Shown here in pieces: positions 20,301 to 27,600 of a stretch of 64,000 nt of DNA; position 1 is the first letter of the stretch, and each line of letters begins with the position of its first letter. The translations under genes and the position numbers were made by a program. The DNA is taken from NCBI GenBank assembly GCA_963704535.1, contig OY969916.1, positions 3,472,001 to 3,536,000 on the forward strand. The letters run 5' to 3'. The notes below the pieces were generated by a model, which had not been told where the DNA came from, searched no databases, and saw only the letters and a list, made by a program, of their open reading frames with translations. Source of the DNA: G963704535 sp963704535. GTDB taxonomy: Bacteria; Chloroflexota; Chloroflexia; Chloroflexales; Roseiflexaceae.

Positions 20301-20568
20301 CTGGGGCTTCCACCTGTACCGCAGCGCGACCGGCGAGCGGGCCGGTGCCATGCGGATCACGCCGGAGATGATCCTGGGGCAGGGGCGCGGCCAGGGCGGC
20401 GCGACGTACACCTGGCTCGACGCCGATGCCCAGGCCGGGACGACCTACACCTACTGGCTGCAAGAAACCGAAGTGGGCGGCGCCGTCAACGAGTATGGCC
20501 CGGCGACCGCCATCCGCCAGGCCGGCACCGGCCAGCAGCTCATCCTGCTGCCGCTGGTGATGCGCTAG
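8395..20568 (+). CDS. Giant secreted DUF11-repeat surface protein (~4,057 aa)
   Basis: The ATG at 8395 (GAAAGGA upstream) is preferred to the open frame back to 8266, because a signal peptide begins here (MLRRTTFLPRR, Leu-rich core, VALAA) and the upstream codons overlap the leader terminator. The protein is a string of beta-sandwich DUF11/isopeptide-D2-like repeats with motifs such as GDxVTYTLxxTNTG, DTLPAG and ANTAxVxxxD. A central module (~13,890-15,250) is duplicated as 15,720-17,000. The last seven repeats (17,407-20,208) are ~134 residues each and nearly identical. The end is an Fn3-like domain (IALRWVTSAEIDTWGFHLYRS) and a tail LILLPLVMR. There is no LPXTG or membrane helix. It is probably a cell-surface adhesin or sheath protein, followed by an anchored DUF11 protein and a C25 peptidase. 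Confidence 0.9.
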   Translation: MLRRTTFLPRRTLASALLLLSLLLSLFAFQGVALAAATPTAALNVVPNVQIGADFSFTVTFDNAGTNTGYGPFVDLLLPVTGADGAGAALDDGIDFSDATYLGQPVVATQLTFPPGVAPTCVAHPYAVDNTGAPILVCGTPGDKLVVLQLPFGSFTPAQPPAVIAVNAHMSNLADLNVPLTIQARSGFQYGADPLANPAVDPSITGSFASASVNTTATLFTLTKNYIGPEDETATGPNFPRQYEIIVDVATGQTITNLDLTDVLPNNMQFVSLDAVTGNGAGTITPISTPNLSTPGGTLARRLDAVVGTSGTNDARMLFSFYIPRVDVGAAVIINPNSGDDVLSIDDARAQGNWQPIDPRDPPTPVVSDVTAQDHILTDKSIAIQKSVANVNDVGTAGYSVGDTLEYTLQFQVSDYFAFQNVVISDTISDGQHYDPSFTPQLTVGGNGFALPAAGLSAANYTVAPNYTPADPAPNDGTTTFTFRVSDEQVTRGQTGRLIGGCVPSGGTGGPPPDCSFNDGPTTGTLVFRTIIQDRFTDAYPSGDPPVDSGDRLNNAVTITGDVLNDATLAPTGLVEADTSAAGLAMVFGQLSKTIYARNGVIGAATEYAPGDTITYRISYSLAASDFEGLSFTDYLPLPILASSEVTTFDAAYDPTGAAPAAGHFKLGPVDTYHARPGALNPTLATNAAQNSVSFTYGTYDDLANVPTTIDILFTVTVSNAPFADGLFLTNQVREQDGSTNAGAHTADSIVQIELTEPVLNTRKGVVATDNIYSSFTPPAVGPVGFSAPGGGCARFAGTITSAGLAATPIDSNLNDADAGDRVSFAIVVENTGRGLNGAFDVRVRDTLPAGFAIPGGAPGLNLCVTDGTGAALPFSSLGAGLFDPTGGIELTDPSALTGALAAGQDGSGNPSATGGNIAIITYDLVTQIGVQPRQAIVNTATLYNYAGQNGGADHTNPADLSDTATATIAPPALAKRFVDTEIISADNASDQAVIGELVTYEVTLTVPEGTTPNATIVDTLDAGLAFMDVLSVTPSVGVTIGGSTTPVVTGSGGTITFNLGAVTNADTDNDNPDTITLTYRAVVLDVVGNQNGTLLNNSATFAWTGGNLPAVAAQDITVIEPSLDTAKSVVVNGSGTSGDAGDPVVYTIVIQHTGASTADAFDVTFSDPLPGFSTGGPSLINNPIFGVVDMAGLVTAANFSLTGSNAAGWSLGTVGSFDMPRALVGRTITITINGTLSNAVTPGSSITNSATTQWTSLDGAPGTRSASNANSTERTGAGGVNDYSDPGAATLTVFAPNPVKTIVATSEPHTGIVSGIERVAIGEIVRYRLEVRLAEGTSPSFQLFDRMDAGLRFLNDGTARVAFVANEAGIVSSDPTIAGAGLNVTGNSSSVAPTFVLPDAAVSISPAANSDTYNDGTDVYFKLGNLTNNDSDADSEYVVVEFNLLVDNITSSQAFNNGTGTTTTTTRNNDFQVLVNGTLLATSVQGSTNQVRIAEPLIRNLTKTVTTAPGDAGDTVVYTLTFGNTASGVGAAAAFDVIVTDVLNANLSPQSVTGSTTGGACGATASTFTGTITGQTATGTVTCLNPGGTVTMVITARVVATAPVGQIIPNTANLTYSSLPGNIGTCPNTTGSCVNSVAGFGTPGSGTGERDGSNGTGGLNDYVSASSTVNVTLATPTSDKLTPSPTQYTIGDQVVYNILVTLPEGLTRNLVVFDDLPAGLAYVGHQVITTAAASGGQLAADYGGTLAPEVLTAPGGSGGDVTLSFGDTTTTDDNNATNNRFLVRLTARVLNLFPGNQDGVTLTNSVALRYTNPNTGATATVNDPTPPVISLIEPRIATTKSVNPNANVQAGTVLTYIVRFTNTGNSTAYDMTATDTLAQGTSFTTLTGCVNQGGASVPTSATPAGATVVFDGSPAGSWDIPATNPNSYIECTYTVTAQSSLHVQGTHTNTIDADWSSQDGVANPQDRAYDDATAYPFDATQDTASASFTVNGVSFHKSDGGVTTATIGNVINYTLTITSPLGTIRGLVVGDTLPAGLIYGGGFTVNGISTAPVFSASAPNDGSAPVNLTWNFGDAVVTSSPATISFSATVANVLGNQQGGTRTNTATLNHRDAANVAQPVLNGSDGFTIVEPVLALNKTILTPPAPADAGGVVTYQVTIAHAPGSTSGAFDLLFTDALPASLTNVGSLTVAASGIPAPTAAIAGNTIQVPTSGTFDLPLGASVTLTFQATLADNVVSGQTIANTGDLTWSSLDGSVPSERVSGDGLLNGGGLNDYEVQSSVTFSTTGAPAIIKALESTSDAQTAGGDVTIGEVLTYALTVTLPEGTTPALRVIDDLPPGLVYDGSASLDTTGFNGTVPVPTITAPGGSGADVTFDFGPIMVNGDNDPANDSFIIRFQARVLNIAGNVGVNPPGQTSLPNSATVQAGSGPVVPSNTVPAQVVEPQITASKSVTPAVNVQSGMMLTYTVRFSNTGTSTAYDVNAIDVLPPGVIFTALIGCVDQGGASVPVAAFESGPLFFEGDPDPGAWVIPVGGFTECTYTVTAQDDLLIGGSFTNTINADWSSLDGEIFGERTYDDTPRPADGAQDVASATFTTGVPQFGKSDGGTTEATIGGVINYTLTITSPLGTIRDLVVGDTLPPDLVYNGSFTIDGISTVPTFTTSGSSLTWDFGDAVVTGSPATITFSATVANVPGNQHGGARTNTATLDYSDATGAAQPTLNGQESLTIVEPTLTIDKTVTPASANVGDVVTYQISIVNPSTVTAYDTTVGDSVPNGMAYVAGSIRIVSGPAGTTDDSAAPSLAWSFPAIPPGQTAIVEFDARIDGSGPATIANTANVAWASLPGINPDERTGADGPGGALNDYAASDSATLLTAAYEISKTLITPASGLAGVNDTVSFSIVITNTGATTLQTVPLTDTYATAYLTYVGANPASDDNLDDGLINWANVGPIAPGATQTIDVTFTARAITAALPGGVTVNQAGASGVQDANGTALPTRGDDATVAISAPDLRVSKTDGQTSTTPGATLTYTIVVTNSGDITAAGVVLTETLPANTSFAGGSVAWVAQGGGVYTYALPAPLAPGQTATVTFAVTVDNPLPAGVAQLTNSVQAGDDGARGPDPTPADNSATDTDVVDAAPDLQLYKSDDGAVRTPGDYVTYSLDYTNVGNQDATGVVITETVPLYTTFNASGSTPGWSCADGSPAGTVCTFTIGNVAAGELNNVLFAATIVNPIPAGVTEIANSATISDDGANGSDPTPADNTSSDTTPIIAAPDLRLGKTDGNATTAPGGTVIYTLSYTNTGDVGASNVTLTETVPANSTFNAGAGTAGWSCANGAPAGTTCTLNVGTVAGGGGSGSAMFAVTVDNPLPAGVTQVANSAVVGDDGANGSDPTPADNSASDSTPIVSAPDLRLTKSDGNLTTTPGGTVVYTLNYTNTGNVGATGVVLTETVPANSTFNAGAGTTGWSCADGAPAGTSCTLNIGSLVGGGGSGSATFAVTVDNPLPAGVTQVANSAVVGDDGANGSDPTPGDNTGSDATPINAAPDLRLTKSDGGATTTPGGTVVYSLSYANTGNQDATGVVLTETVPANSTFNAGAGTTGWSCADGSPAGTSCIFAIGNLAVGANGSVTFGITVVNLLPAGVAQVANSAVASDDGANGSDPTPGDNTGSDTTPVTAAPDLRLTKSDGGDGTTPGGTVAYTLSYTNTGNVGASNVTISETVPANTRFNASASTAGWSCANGAPAGTACTLNVGTVAGGGGNGSAAFAVTVDNPVPAGVTQVANSAVVGDDGANGSDPTPGDNTGSDTTPVVSAPDLRLTKSDSGASLTAGGPIVYSLSYTNTGNIGATGVVITETVPQHTTFDAGASPAGWTCTPDGSAGSFCTYPVGSLASGASGQVRFAVTVDNPLPAGTTEIANTAVIHDDGGNGSDPTPGNNTGSVGTPLTPTVIALVSFTATPQADGIALRWVTSAEIDTWGFHLYRSATGERAGAMRITPEMILGQGRGQGGATYTWLDADAQAGTTYTYWLQETEVGGAVNEYGPATAIRQAGTGQQLILLPLVMR
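13890..17000 (+). repeat. Higher-order duplication of a ~1.8-kb DUF11 module
   Basis: The stretch 13,890-15,250 is repeated at about 15,720-17,000. Paired landmarks are GCVNQGGASVP and GCVDQGGASVP; TIDADWSSQDG and TINADWSSLDG; SPLGTIRGLVVGDTLP and SPLGTIRDLVVGDTLP; TIVEPVLALNKT and TIVEPTLTIDKT. It indicates growth of the gene by segmental duplication. Boundaries are approximate. Confidence 0.75.
17407..20208 (+). repeat. Seven tandem ~402-405-bp DUF11 units
   Basis: Units start with APDLR/APDLQ at 17407, 17794, 18196, 18601, 19006, 19408 and 19813. Each encodes ~134 residues with TxPGGTVVYTLSYTNTG, ETVPANSTFNAG, GWSCADG and GDDGANGSDPTP. Units 3-6 are nearly identical in DNA. Each unit has two conserved Cys (WSCA and CTLN/CTFT), which could form a disulfide. 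Confidence 0.9.
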
Positions 20569-20602
20569 TAGGTCACTTGATATGCTCATCGGCATTTGTC
20601 CG

Positions 20603-20664
20603 TGTTGCGTGTTGCGTGTTGCGTGTCAGCACGCACGTAACACGCAACACGCAACACGCAACAG
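20603..20664. repeat. Heptamer inverted repeat (GTTGCGT type)
   Basis: Three GTTGCGT units, a short centre, then CACGCAA-type units. It is the same element type as at 58237-58303. It lies between the two DUF11 genes. Confidence 0.8.
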
Positions 20665-20727
20665 AGAATGGCTATATCGATGTCAAACACCCGCTAGTAT
20701 CTTCTCAGTCGAATGGAGCACGTTCCT

Positions 20728-21594
20728 ATGAGATCAACCCTCAAGATGTTCGGTCTGCTGGCTGTCGGGGCGGCGCTGATCGCTCTGGTGGCTCTGCCCG
20801 GTGGCGCGCAGCCGATCGCGGCGGCGCCGCGCGCCGCCCTCACCGCCACTGCGGAGCCGCCCACCCCGCAGCCGACGGATACGACGCAACCATTGCCGCA
20901 GCCGACGGATACGACGCAGCCATTGCCGCAACCAACGGATACGACGCAGCCATTGCCGCAGCCGACATCGACTCCGATCATAGAGCCGACGCTCACGCCG
21001 ACCCGCCGCCCGGAGGGAGATCCGGAGGTCGCCGACCCGGCGATCACCAAGGCCGCTAGCCCATCTGAGGCGCGCATCGGCGACGAGATCATGTTCACCC
21101 TGACGGTGACGAACCGCGGCAACGTCCCGGCCGAAAATGTGGTCGTGACCGACCCGGTGCCCGACTTTTGCGATATCCTTGACGTGAGCGCCAGCCGTGG
21201 CGATGTCGCCGTCAGCGGCAACACTGTCGTCGTCACCCTGGGCGCGGTCGCGCCCGACGAGGTGATCAGCATCCAGATTCGCACGCGCGTCAATGAGCGA
21301 GCCCAGCCGCCCGGCGGCGCCAACATGGCGACGCTGACCACCAGCAGCCCCACCGACGACCCATCGAACAACACGAGTACAGTCACAATCGTGATCCTGG
21401 TGCCCGCTCCGACGGTGACACCTGTTCCCGCCGCGCCCACCACGACGCCCGCGCCGACTCAGCAACCCACGCCGGAGCGGCTCCCGCCGACCGGCGAGCC
21501 GGGGGCAGATGCCGGCGTGTGGCTCTTGGCGCTGTTCAGCCTGGGCGCGATCAGCGCTGGGTTGCTGATTCGCAAGCCGAAGGTCGGGCGTTAG
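20728..21594 (+). CDS. LPXTG-anchored DUF11 surface protein
   Basis: The start at 20728 (MRSTLKMFG) is preferred to 20713 because GGAG sits ~10 bases upstream and the signal peptide (Leu/Ala core, ending IAAAPRA) then has a normal length. A low-complexity region of ~10-residue PQPTDTTQPL units (30-bp DNA repeat, 20866-20970) leads to one DUF11 domain (ITKAASPSEARIGDEIMFTL...). A second Pro/Thr stalk ends in LPPTG (residues 252-256), a hydrophobic helix (VWLLALFSLGAISAGLLI) and RKPKVGR, a textbook sortase signal. It is predicted to be covalently attached to the cell wall. Its stop abuts the next ATG (TAGATG), so it is co-translated with the C25 peptidase. No sortase gene is in the window. Confidence 0.88.
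   Translation: MRSTLKMFGLLAVGAALIALVALPGGAQPIAAAPRAALTATAEPPTPQPTDTTQPLPQPTDTTQPLPQPTDTTQPLPQPTSTPIIEPTLTPTRRPEGDPEVADPAITKAASPSEARIGDEIMFTLTVTNRGNVPAENVVVTDPVPDFCDILDVSASRGDVAVSGNTVVVTLGAVAPDEVISIQIRTRVNERAQPPGGANMATLTTSSPTDDPSNNTSTVTIVILVPAPTVTPVPAAPTTTPAPTQQPTPERLPPTGEPGADAGVWLLALFSLGAISAGLLIRKPKVGR
20866..20970 (+). repeat. 30-bp in-frame tandem repeat (PQPTDTTQPL)
   Basis: Three full 30-bp units and a half unit encode the Pro/Gln/Thr stalk of the LPPTG protein. The units differ by only a few silent changes. Confidence 0.85.
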
Positions 21595-24390
21595 ATGCGC
21601 GCGCTGATCGGCGCGCTCGCGCTGCTGCTCATTCTGGCCGGGCTGCCTGGCGCGAACGCTTCCGCCGGCACCCGGCTCGCTCCCGCCATGCCCCCACGTA
21701 TCACCGTGCGCCCCGATGGCGTGCATGTGAGCTGGCTGAATGGCGAAGACGGCACAGCCCAAGCCGCCGCGCCGGACTGGCCGCAGGTGACAATCGGCGG
21801 GCTGCGGCTGCCGGCCTACCTAGTGGCGCTGCATATGGCAGGACCGGATGCGCCCGCGCCGCGTGTCGAGCGCCTGGCGAGCCTGCCCTGGCGCGGCGCG
21901 CTGCCGACCGCCGCAGAATCCATCATTCCACGGCCTGCCTCCGATGCGGCGCCCCGCCCCGCACTGGCGGCGCGACAGCTCGCCGCACTGCCGGATACGC
22001 CGGTGGTCGTGCTGCGTGAGGCGCGGTTGCGTGGGCAGCGAATCGCAGTCGTCGCGATCACGCCGCTGTTCGCGACCGATGGCGCGGCCCGCGCGCTCAC
22101 GGAGCTGGAGGTGCTGATCCCCGGCGCGGTGCCGCTCGTCGCCGACGTGGCGCAGTATCTCGCGGCGCCGGATCACTTCCTCGCCGACGCGCCGGCCCCG
22201 GACAACCCCGTTGCGGTCGGCGCGGCCTGGACCATCCGTGTCACACAGGCCGGCATCCAGCGCCTCACTGGTGCGGCGCTGGCAGCGGTTGGGTTCAACC
22301 CCGGCGATCTCGTGGGCATCCATCTGCGGCGCGGCGGCCTGGAGGTCGCGATCGAGCTGCGTGGCAGCGGCGATGGGCGGCTCGATCCGACCGACGAGCT
22401 GCGCTTCTACGCGCCCACACCCGGCGACCGCTGGAACGACGCCGATACCTACTGGCTCACTGTCGAGTCCACACCCGGCCGGCGTATGGCCACCCGCAAT
22501 GTCACGCCTGGTGGAGCTGCGCCGCGCACCACGGCGATCGAGCGCGGCGTGTGGCGGAACAACACCCGCTACGACCCAAACCTGCCCGGCCTCGACGGCG
22601 ATCACTGGTATGCCACCGACCTACGCACCGGGCCGGGCCACCCGCCCGCCGCGCTCAGTGTCCCGCTGACCCCAACACTACCGCTGGCCGCCGGCACGAC
22701 CGTGCTCACGATCACCGGCAGCGCCTACACCAGCAGTGGGCATCAGTTGCAGGTCACGCTGGGGACGGCGACACAGACGGCCAGTTGGAGCGGCGTGGGC
22801 GCCTGGTCCCGACAGCTTACCCTGGCGGATACGGCTGCGTCGGCTGGGTTAGCGCTAATTCCCGGCACAGCGCCGGATGGGATTGAGCCGGACAGCATCG
22901 CTTGGGAACGCCCGGTCGTGCTCAATTTCGGTGGCCGGGGCGCGGCCTTCGCCGGTATTGCGGGCACCTGGCGCTACCAACTGGCGAACACCGCGCCCGA
23001 CCGCGCACTCTACGACGTGAGCGATCCGCTGGCGCCGATCCTGCTGGCGCTGCCGGGTGGAGCCGGTCCGCAGTTCCAGGATGGCCCGGCACCGCGCAGC
23101 TATCTCCTGACTGGTCCCGGCACCGTGTACGCGCCCGCCGTCAGCGCGCATGTGCCGGCCGATCTGGCTGCGCCGCGCAGCGCCGACGTGCTCTACATCG
23201 CGCCGGGCGCATTCCACGCCGCGCTGGCACCCCTGATCCAGCGCCGGCAGGCCCAGGGCTACGCCGTCGCGGCGATCGATGTCCAGGCGATCTACGACGC
23301 CTGGAGCTACGGGCAGGTGTCGCCCGACGCGATCCGCGCGTTTCTGCGCTACACCGCCGCGACCTGGCCGCGCGCGCCGCTAGCCGTCACGCTGGTCGGC
23401 GATGGCACCTCCGATCCGCGCAACTACAGTGGTCGGAACAATACAACCTTCATCCCGCCCTACCTGGCGATGGTCGATCCGTGGTTGGGCGAGACGGCCT
23501 GCGAAACCTGCTACGCGCAACTCGACGGCGCGAGCCCACTTGACGACGCGCTGCCCGACCTGGTGCTGGGGCGACTGCCGGTTAAAAGCGTGCCAGAGCT
23601 AAGCGCGCTGGTGACGAAAATCCTGGCCTACGAAACCGACCGGCTAGGTCCCGCCTGGCGCGGGCGCGCACTCTTTGTGGCCGACAACTACCGCGATGCC
23701 GCCGGCATAGCCGACTCGGCCGGCGATTTCGCCGCCTTCGCCGATGCCGGGGCCGCGCTCCAGCCGCCGGGCGTTGAGGTCCAGCGCGTCTATTACGACC
23801 CTTGGAAGAAGGACCAAGCCGGTATGCCGCTGAACGACCCGTGGCGCGAACCCGACGCGAACCAGGCGTACGCGCGAACGCTGGCGGCGCTGAATGTCGG
23901 TGCTGGGGTAGTCGTCTATGACGGGCACAGCCACCCCTGGCAGTGGGCTGTCACCGACCCGGCGGCGACGCCCGGCTCCATGCTAGGCCTGTACGACCCC
24001 GACAAGCTGACCAACCGCGGCCGGCTGCCGATCGTGATCGAGCTGACCTGCCTGACCGGGGCATTCCAGACGCCCGCCTACAGCGGGACGACGATCGACG
24101 AGCGGCTGGTGTTGGCGCCGGCCGGGGCGGTGGCGGTCTGGGGGCCGACCGGGCTCGGCGTAGCGCACGGGCACGACGCATTGCAGCGCGGCTTCTTCCA
24201 GGCGCTCTGGGGCGCGCCGCCTGAGACGGCCGGCCTGGGTGAGCTGACGCTGGCCGGCTACCTGGAGCTATTCACGCACGCCGGCTGCTGCCAGGACGCG
24301 CTACGGACCTACGCGCTGCTGGGCGACCCATTGACGCGTGCTCGCGCACTGAACCCGGAGCGCGCGTACCTCCCGGTGATACGGCGATAG
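21595..24390 (+). CDS. Secreted C25 (gingipain-type) cysteine peptidase
   Basis: The ATG directly follows the stop of the LPPTG gene. A signal peptide (MRALIGALALLLILAGLPG) leads to a ~500-residue beta-rich N-terminal region (propeptide/galactose-binding-like). The Peptidase_C25 domain begins ADVLYIAPGAFHAALAPL (~residue 530) and shows VTLVGDGTSDPRN, PDLVLGRLPV and the catalytic pair His778 (YDGHSHPW) and Cys819 (IELTCLTGAF). The C-terminus reads RAYLPVIRR, like the adhesin tail LLPLVMR. C25 enzymes are extracellular proteases; one branch (PorU) processes sorted surface proteins. A processing role for the neighbouring DUF11 proteins is inference from context. Confidence 0.88.
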   Translation: MRALIGALALLLILAGLPGANASAGTRLAPAMPPRITVRPDGVHVSWLNGEDGTAQAAAPDWPQVTIGGLRLPAYLVALHMAGPDAPAPRVERLASLPWRGALPTAAESIIPRPASDAAPRPALAARQLAALPDTPVVVLREARLRGQRIAVVAITPLFATDGAARALTELEVLIPGAVPLVADVAQYLAAPDHFLADAPAPDNPVAVGAAWTIRVTQAGIQRLTGAALAAVGFNPGDLVGIHLRRGGLEVAIELRGSGDGRLDPTDELRFYAPTPGDRWNDADTYWLTVESTPGRRMATRNVTPGGAAPRTTAIERGVWRNNTRYDPNLPGLDGDHWYATDLRTGPGHPPAALSVPLTPTLPLAAGTTVLTITGSAYTSSGHQLQVTLGTATQTASWSGVGAWSRQLTLADTAASAGLALIPGTAPDGIEPDSIAWERPVVLNFGGRGAAFAGIAGTWRYQLANTAPDRALYDVSDPLAPILLALPGGAGPQFQDGPAPRSYLLTGPGTVYAPAVSAHVPADLAAPRSADVLYIAPGAFHAALAPLIQRRQAQGYAVAAIDVQAIYDAWSYGQVSPDAIRAFLRYTAATWPRAPLAVTLVGDGTSDPRNYSGRNNTTFIPPYLAMVDPWLGETACETCYAQLDGASPLDDALPDLVLGRLPVKSVPELSALVTKILAYETDRLGPAWRGRALFVADNYRDAAGIADSAGDFAAFADAGAALQPPGVEVQRVYYDPWKKDQAGMPLNDPWREPDANQAYARTLAALNVGAGVVVYDGHSHPWQWAVTDPAATPGSMLGLYDPDKLTNRGRLPIVIELTCLTGAFQTPAYSGTTIDERLVLAPAGAVAVWGPTGLGVAHGHDALQRGFFQALWGAPPETAGLGELTLAGYLELFTHAGCCQDALRTYALLGDPLTRARALNPERAYLPVIRR

Positions 24391-24694
24391 CACTAAATGG
24401 GGTAGGGTTTAAGGGGAGGGCCGCCCTCTACTTGCCCCTCCCTTTACGACTGAATTGGGTGGGGTTTAAGGGGAGGGCCGCCCTCCCCTTGCCCCTGCTC
24501 CCTTCCCTTTTCCAACTAGATTTTTTAACCAACCCATGCTAAACTTGCGAGCCTTAGCATAGTATATCGTATTCTCACCCTCGCTCATACGTGCGCCATG
24601 GTGCGCCGATAGCTGCATCAGGATGCTGTTTCGGGCCATCTCGCTACCATGCCGTAGTTCCGAGTGCCGATCAGCCAGGTCCAGAGGAGTGCAT
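24391..24694. other. Intergenic region with two direct copies of the GC hairpin repeat
   Basis: 24396-24445 and 24456-24510 are tandem copies (GGGGTTTAAGGGGAGGGC, CGCCCTC arm, CTTGCCCCT). They sit after the C25 peptidase stop and probably separate it from the NRPS unit. 24510-24690 has no recognisable gene; GAGGAG precedes the NRPS start. Confidence 0.65.
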
Positions 24695-27600
24695 ATGCCG
24701 GTTGATGTGCAAGTTCCGCCCCCCGATGTCAGCGTCAATACCTTGGTTGACCTTCTGCATTGGAGAGCCCAGCACCAGCCGGAACGAAGAGCCTATTCAT
24801 TCCTGGTTGATGATGAGGCCAAGGAAGTCCACCTATCCTACGCCGAACTCGACCGGCGCGCGCGGGCGATCGGCGCGCTGCTCCAGGGCGCTGGGGCGGC
24901 CGGCGAGCGGGTGCTGCTGCTCTACCCGCCCAGCCTGGAGTATATCGCCGCGTTCTTTGGGTGTTTGTATGCTGGGGCCATGGCCGTCCCCGCCTACCCG
25001 CCCAACCCGGCCCGCCTGGATCGGACACTGCCGCGGCTGCGAGCGATCGCCGTCAGCGCCCGCCCGGCGATCGCGCTGACCACCACGCCCATCCTGGCGC
25101 TGGCCCAAGCGCTCGGCGCGCAGGACCCGGCGTTCGGGACCCTCCGCTGGGCGGCGACCGATGCGCTGGGCGGCGACCAGGCCGACGCCTGGACCAGCCC
25201 GGCCCTCGACGGCGCAACGCCGACATTCCTCCAGTACACCTCCGGCTCGACCGCCGCGCCCAAAGGCGTGATCCTGACCCACGCCAATTTGCTACACAAC
25301 TCGGCCCTGATCCACGCGGCGTTCGGGCATACGCCGGAGAGCCGGGGCGTGATCTGGCTGCCGCCCTACCACGACATGGGGCTGATCGGCGGCATCCTCC
25401 AGCCGCTCTACGGCGGCTTCCCGGTCACGCTCATGTCGCCGGTCGCGTTCTTGCAGCGCCCGCTGCGCTGGCTGGAGGCGATCACCCGCACCCAGGCGAC
25501 CACCAGCGGCGGCCCCAACTTCGCCTACGATCTGTGCGTGCGTAAGATCACGCCCGAGCAGCGCGCCACGCTCGATCTCAGCAGTTGGCAGGTGGCCTTC
25601 AACGGCGCCGAGCCGATCCGCGCCGCGACGCTCGATCGCTTCGTCGAGGCGTTCGCGCCCTGCGGCTTCCGGCGCCAGGCGTTCTACTCGTGCTACGGCC
25701 TGGCCGAGGCGACCCTGATCGTCTCCGGCGGCCAGATCGAGGCGCCGCCGGTCGTCCGATCATTTGAAGGGCCAGCGCTGGAGCGCAATCGGGCCATCAC
25801 GGCTGCCGGCGGCGAATCCGCAGCAGAGCGCATGCTGGTGGGCAGCGGCGCAGCGCTGGCCGGCCAGCAGATCGCGATCGTCGATCCCGGCTCGCTGGAG
25901 CGCTGCGCCTCCGGCCAGGTGGGCGAGATCTGGGTCGCCGGGCCGAGCGTGGCCCAGGGCTACTGGGGCCAGCCCGAGGCTACCGAAGCGACCTTTCGCG
26001 CCACGATCGTCGGCGACGGCGCGTTCCTGCGCACCGGCGACCTGGGCTTCATCCAGGACGGCGAGCTGTTCATCACTGGGCGGCTCAAAGACCTGATAAT
26101 CATTCGCGGTCGCAACCACTACCCCCAGGACATCGAGCTGACCGTCGAGCGCAGCCACCCGGCGCTGCGGCCCGGCTGCGGCGCAGCCTTCACCGTCGAG
26201 GTCGACGGCGAGGAGCGGCTGGTGGTGGTCCAGGAGATCGAGCGCCAGTATCGCCAGATCGATGGCGAGGAGCTAGCGGCGGCGATCAGGAGCGCCGTGG
26301 CCGGCCAGCACGAGCTACAGGTCTACGCGGTGGTGCTGCTCAAGCCGGGCGGCATCCCCAAGACCTCCAGCGGCAAGATCCAGCGCCACGCCTGCCGGGC
26401 CGGGTTTCTCTCCGGGGAGCTGGAGGCCCTCGCGCGCAGCGTGATCGAGGGGCAAGCGCCAGATGCGGGCGCCGAAGACCCGACGCGCGAGGCCATCCTG
26501 GCGTTGGGGCCAGAGGCGCGCCGACCGCTGCTGGAAACGTACCTGGCCGGGCTGGTGGCGCGACTGCTGCGGGTTGACCGGGCGCAGGTGGACGCGGGGC
26601 AGCCCCTCGGCGCACTGGGCCTCAACTCGCTCGCGGCGGTCGAGTTGCAGCACGCCATCGAGTCGTCGCTGGGCCTGGTCGTGCCGATGGTCTATTTTCT
26701 GGAAGGGCGCAGCATCGCCGAACTGGCCGCCGGGATGCTGGAGCAGTTGATCTCCGCGCCGGCAGCCGCCCCGCCGGCCCACGCGCCGGCACCGCACCAG
26801 GTCGCCGAGCACCCGCTGTCGCTTGGGCAGCGCGCGCTGTGGTTCCTGCACCAATTGGCCCCCGACAGTGCTGCCTACAACATACCGCTGGCCGTTCGCA
26901 TCCGCGGCCCGCTGGCGGTTCCGGCCCTACGCATGGCGTTTCAGGCGCTTGTGGAGCGGCACCCCGCGCTACGCACGACCTTTCGTGCCCCCCAGGGCGA
27001 GCCGCTCCAACAGGTCCACGGGGCGGCGACCGTCGCCTTCGTCGAGGAGGACGCCTCGCAGGCCAGCGAAGCGGCGCTCGACGAACGGCTGGTCGCCGAG
27101 GCCCATCGCCCGTTCGACCTGGAGCACGGCCCGCTACTGCGGGTCCACCTGCTGCGGCGCTCGGAGCACGAGCACCTGCTGATGCTAGTAGTCCACCACC
27201 TGATCGCCGACATGTGGTCGCTGACGGTGCTGGTCCAGGAGCTTGGCGCGCTCTACCCGGCGCTCCAGGCCGGCCTGCCGCCCCTGGCGCTGGAGTACAC
27301 CGACTACGCCCGCTGGCAGAGCGCCGCGATGGGCGGGCCGCAGGGCGCGCGCCTGCTGGACTACTGGCAGCGCCGCCTGGCTGGCGCGCAGACCGTGCTT
27401 GAGCTGCCGGCCGACCGCCCGCGCCCGCCGCTCCAGACCTACCGTGGCGCCGTCCACTCCTTCAAGCTGAACGACCAGCTTTCCCGCGCGCTGAACGCAC
27501 TCGCCCAGCGCACGGGCGCGACCCTCTACACCACACTGCTGGCGGCGTTTCAGGCGCTCCTGTGGCGCTACACCGGGCAGGACGACATCCTGGTCGGCGC

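Noticed and set aside
16669..20595. 1308-residue open frame on the minus strand opposite the DUF11 gene
   Set aside because: It is a shadow of the GC-rich repeats: Arg/Ala/His/Gly-rich, no recognisable domain, and the plus frame has clear DUF11 repeats and a signal peptide. The same applies to the 805- and 614-residue minus frames at 8842-11259 and 11764-13608.
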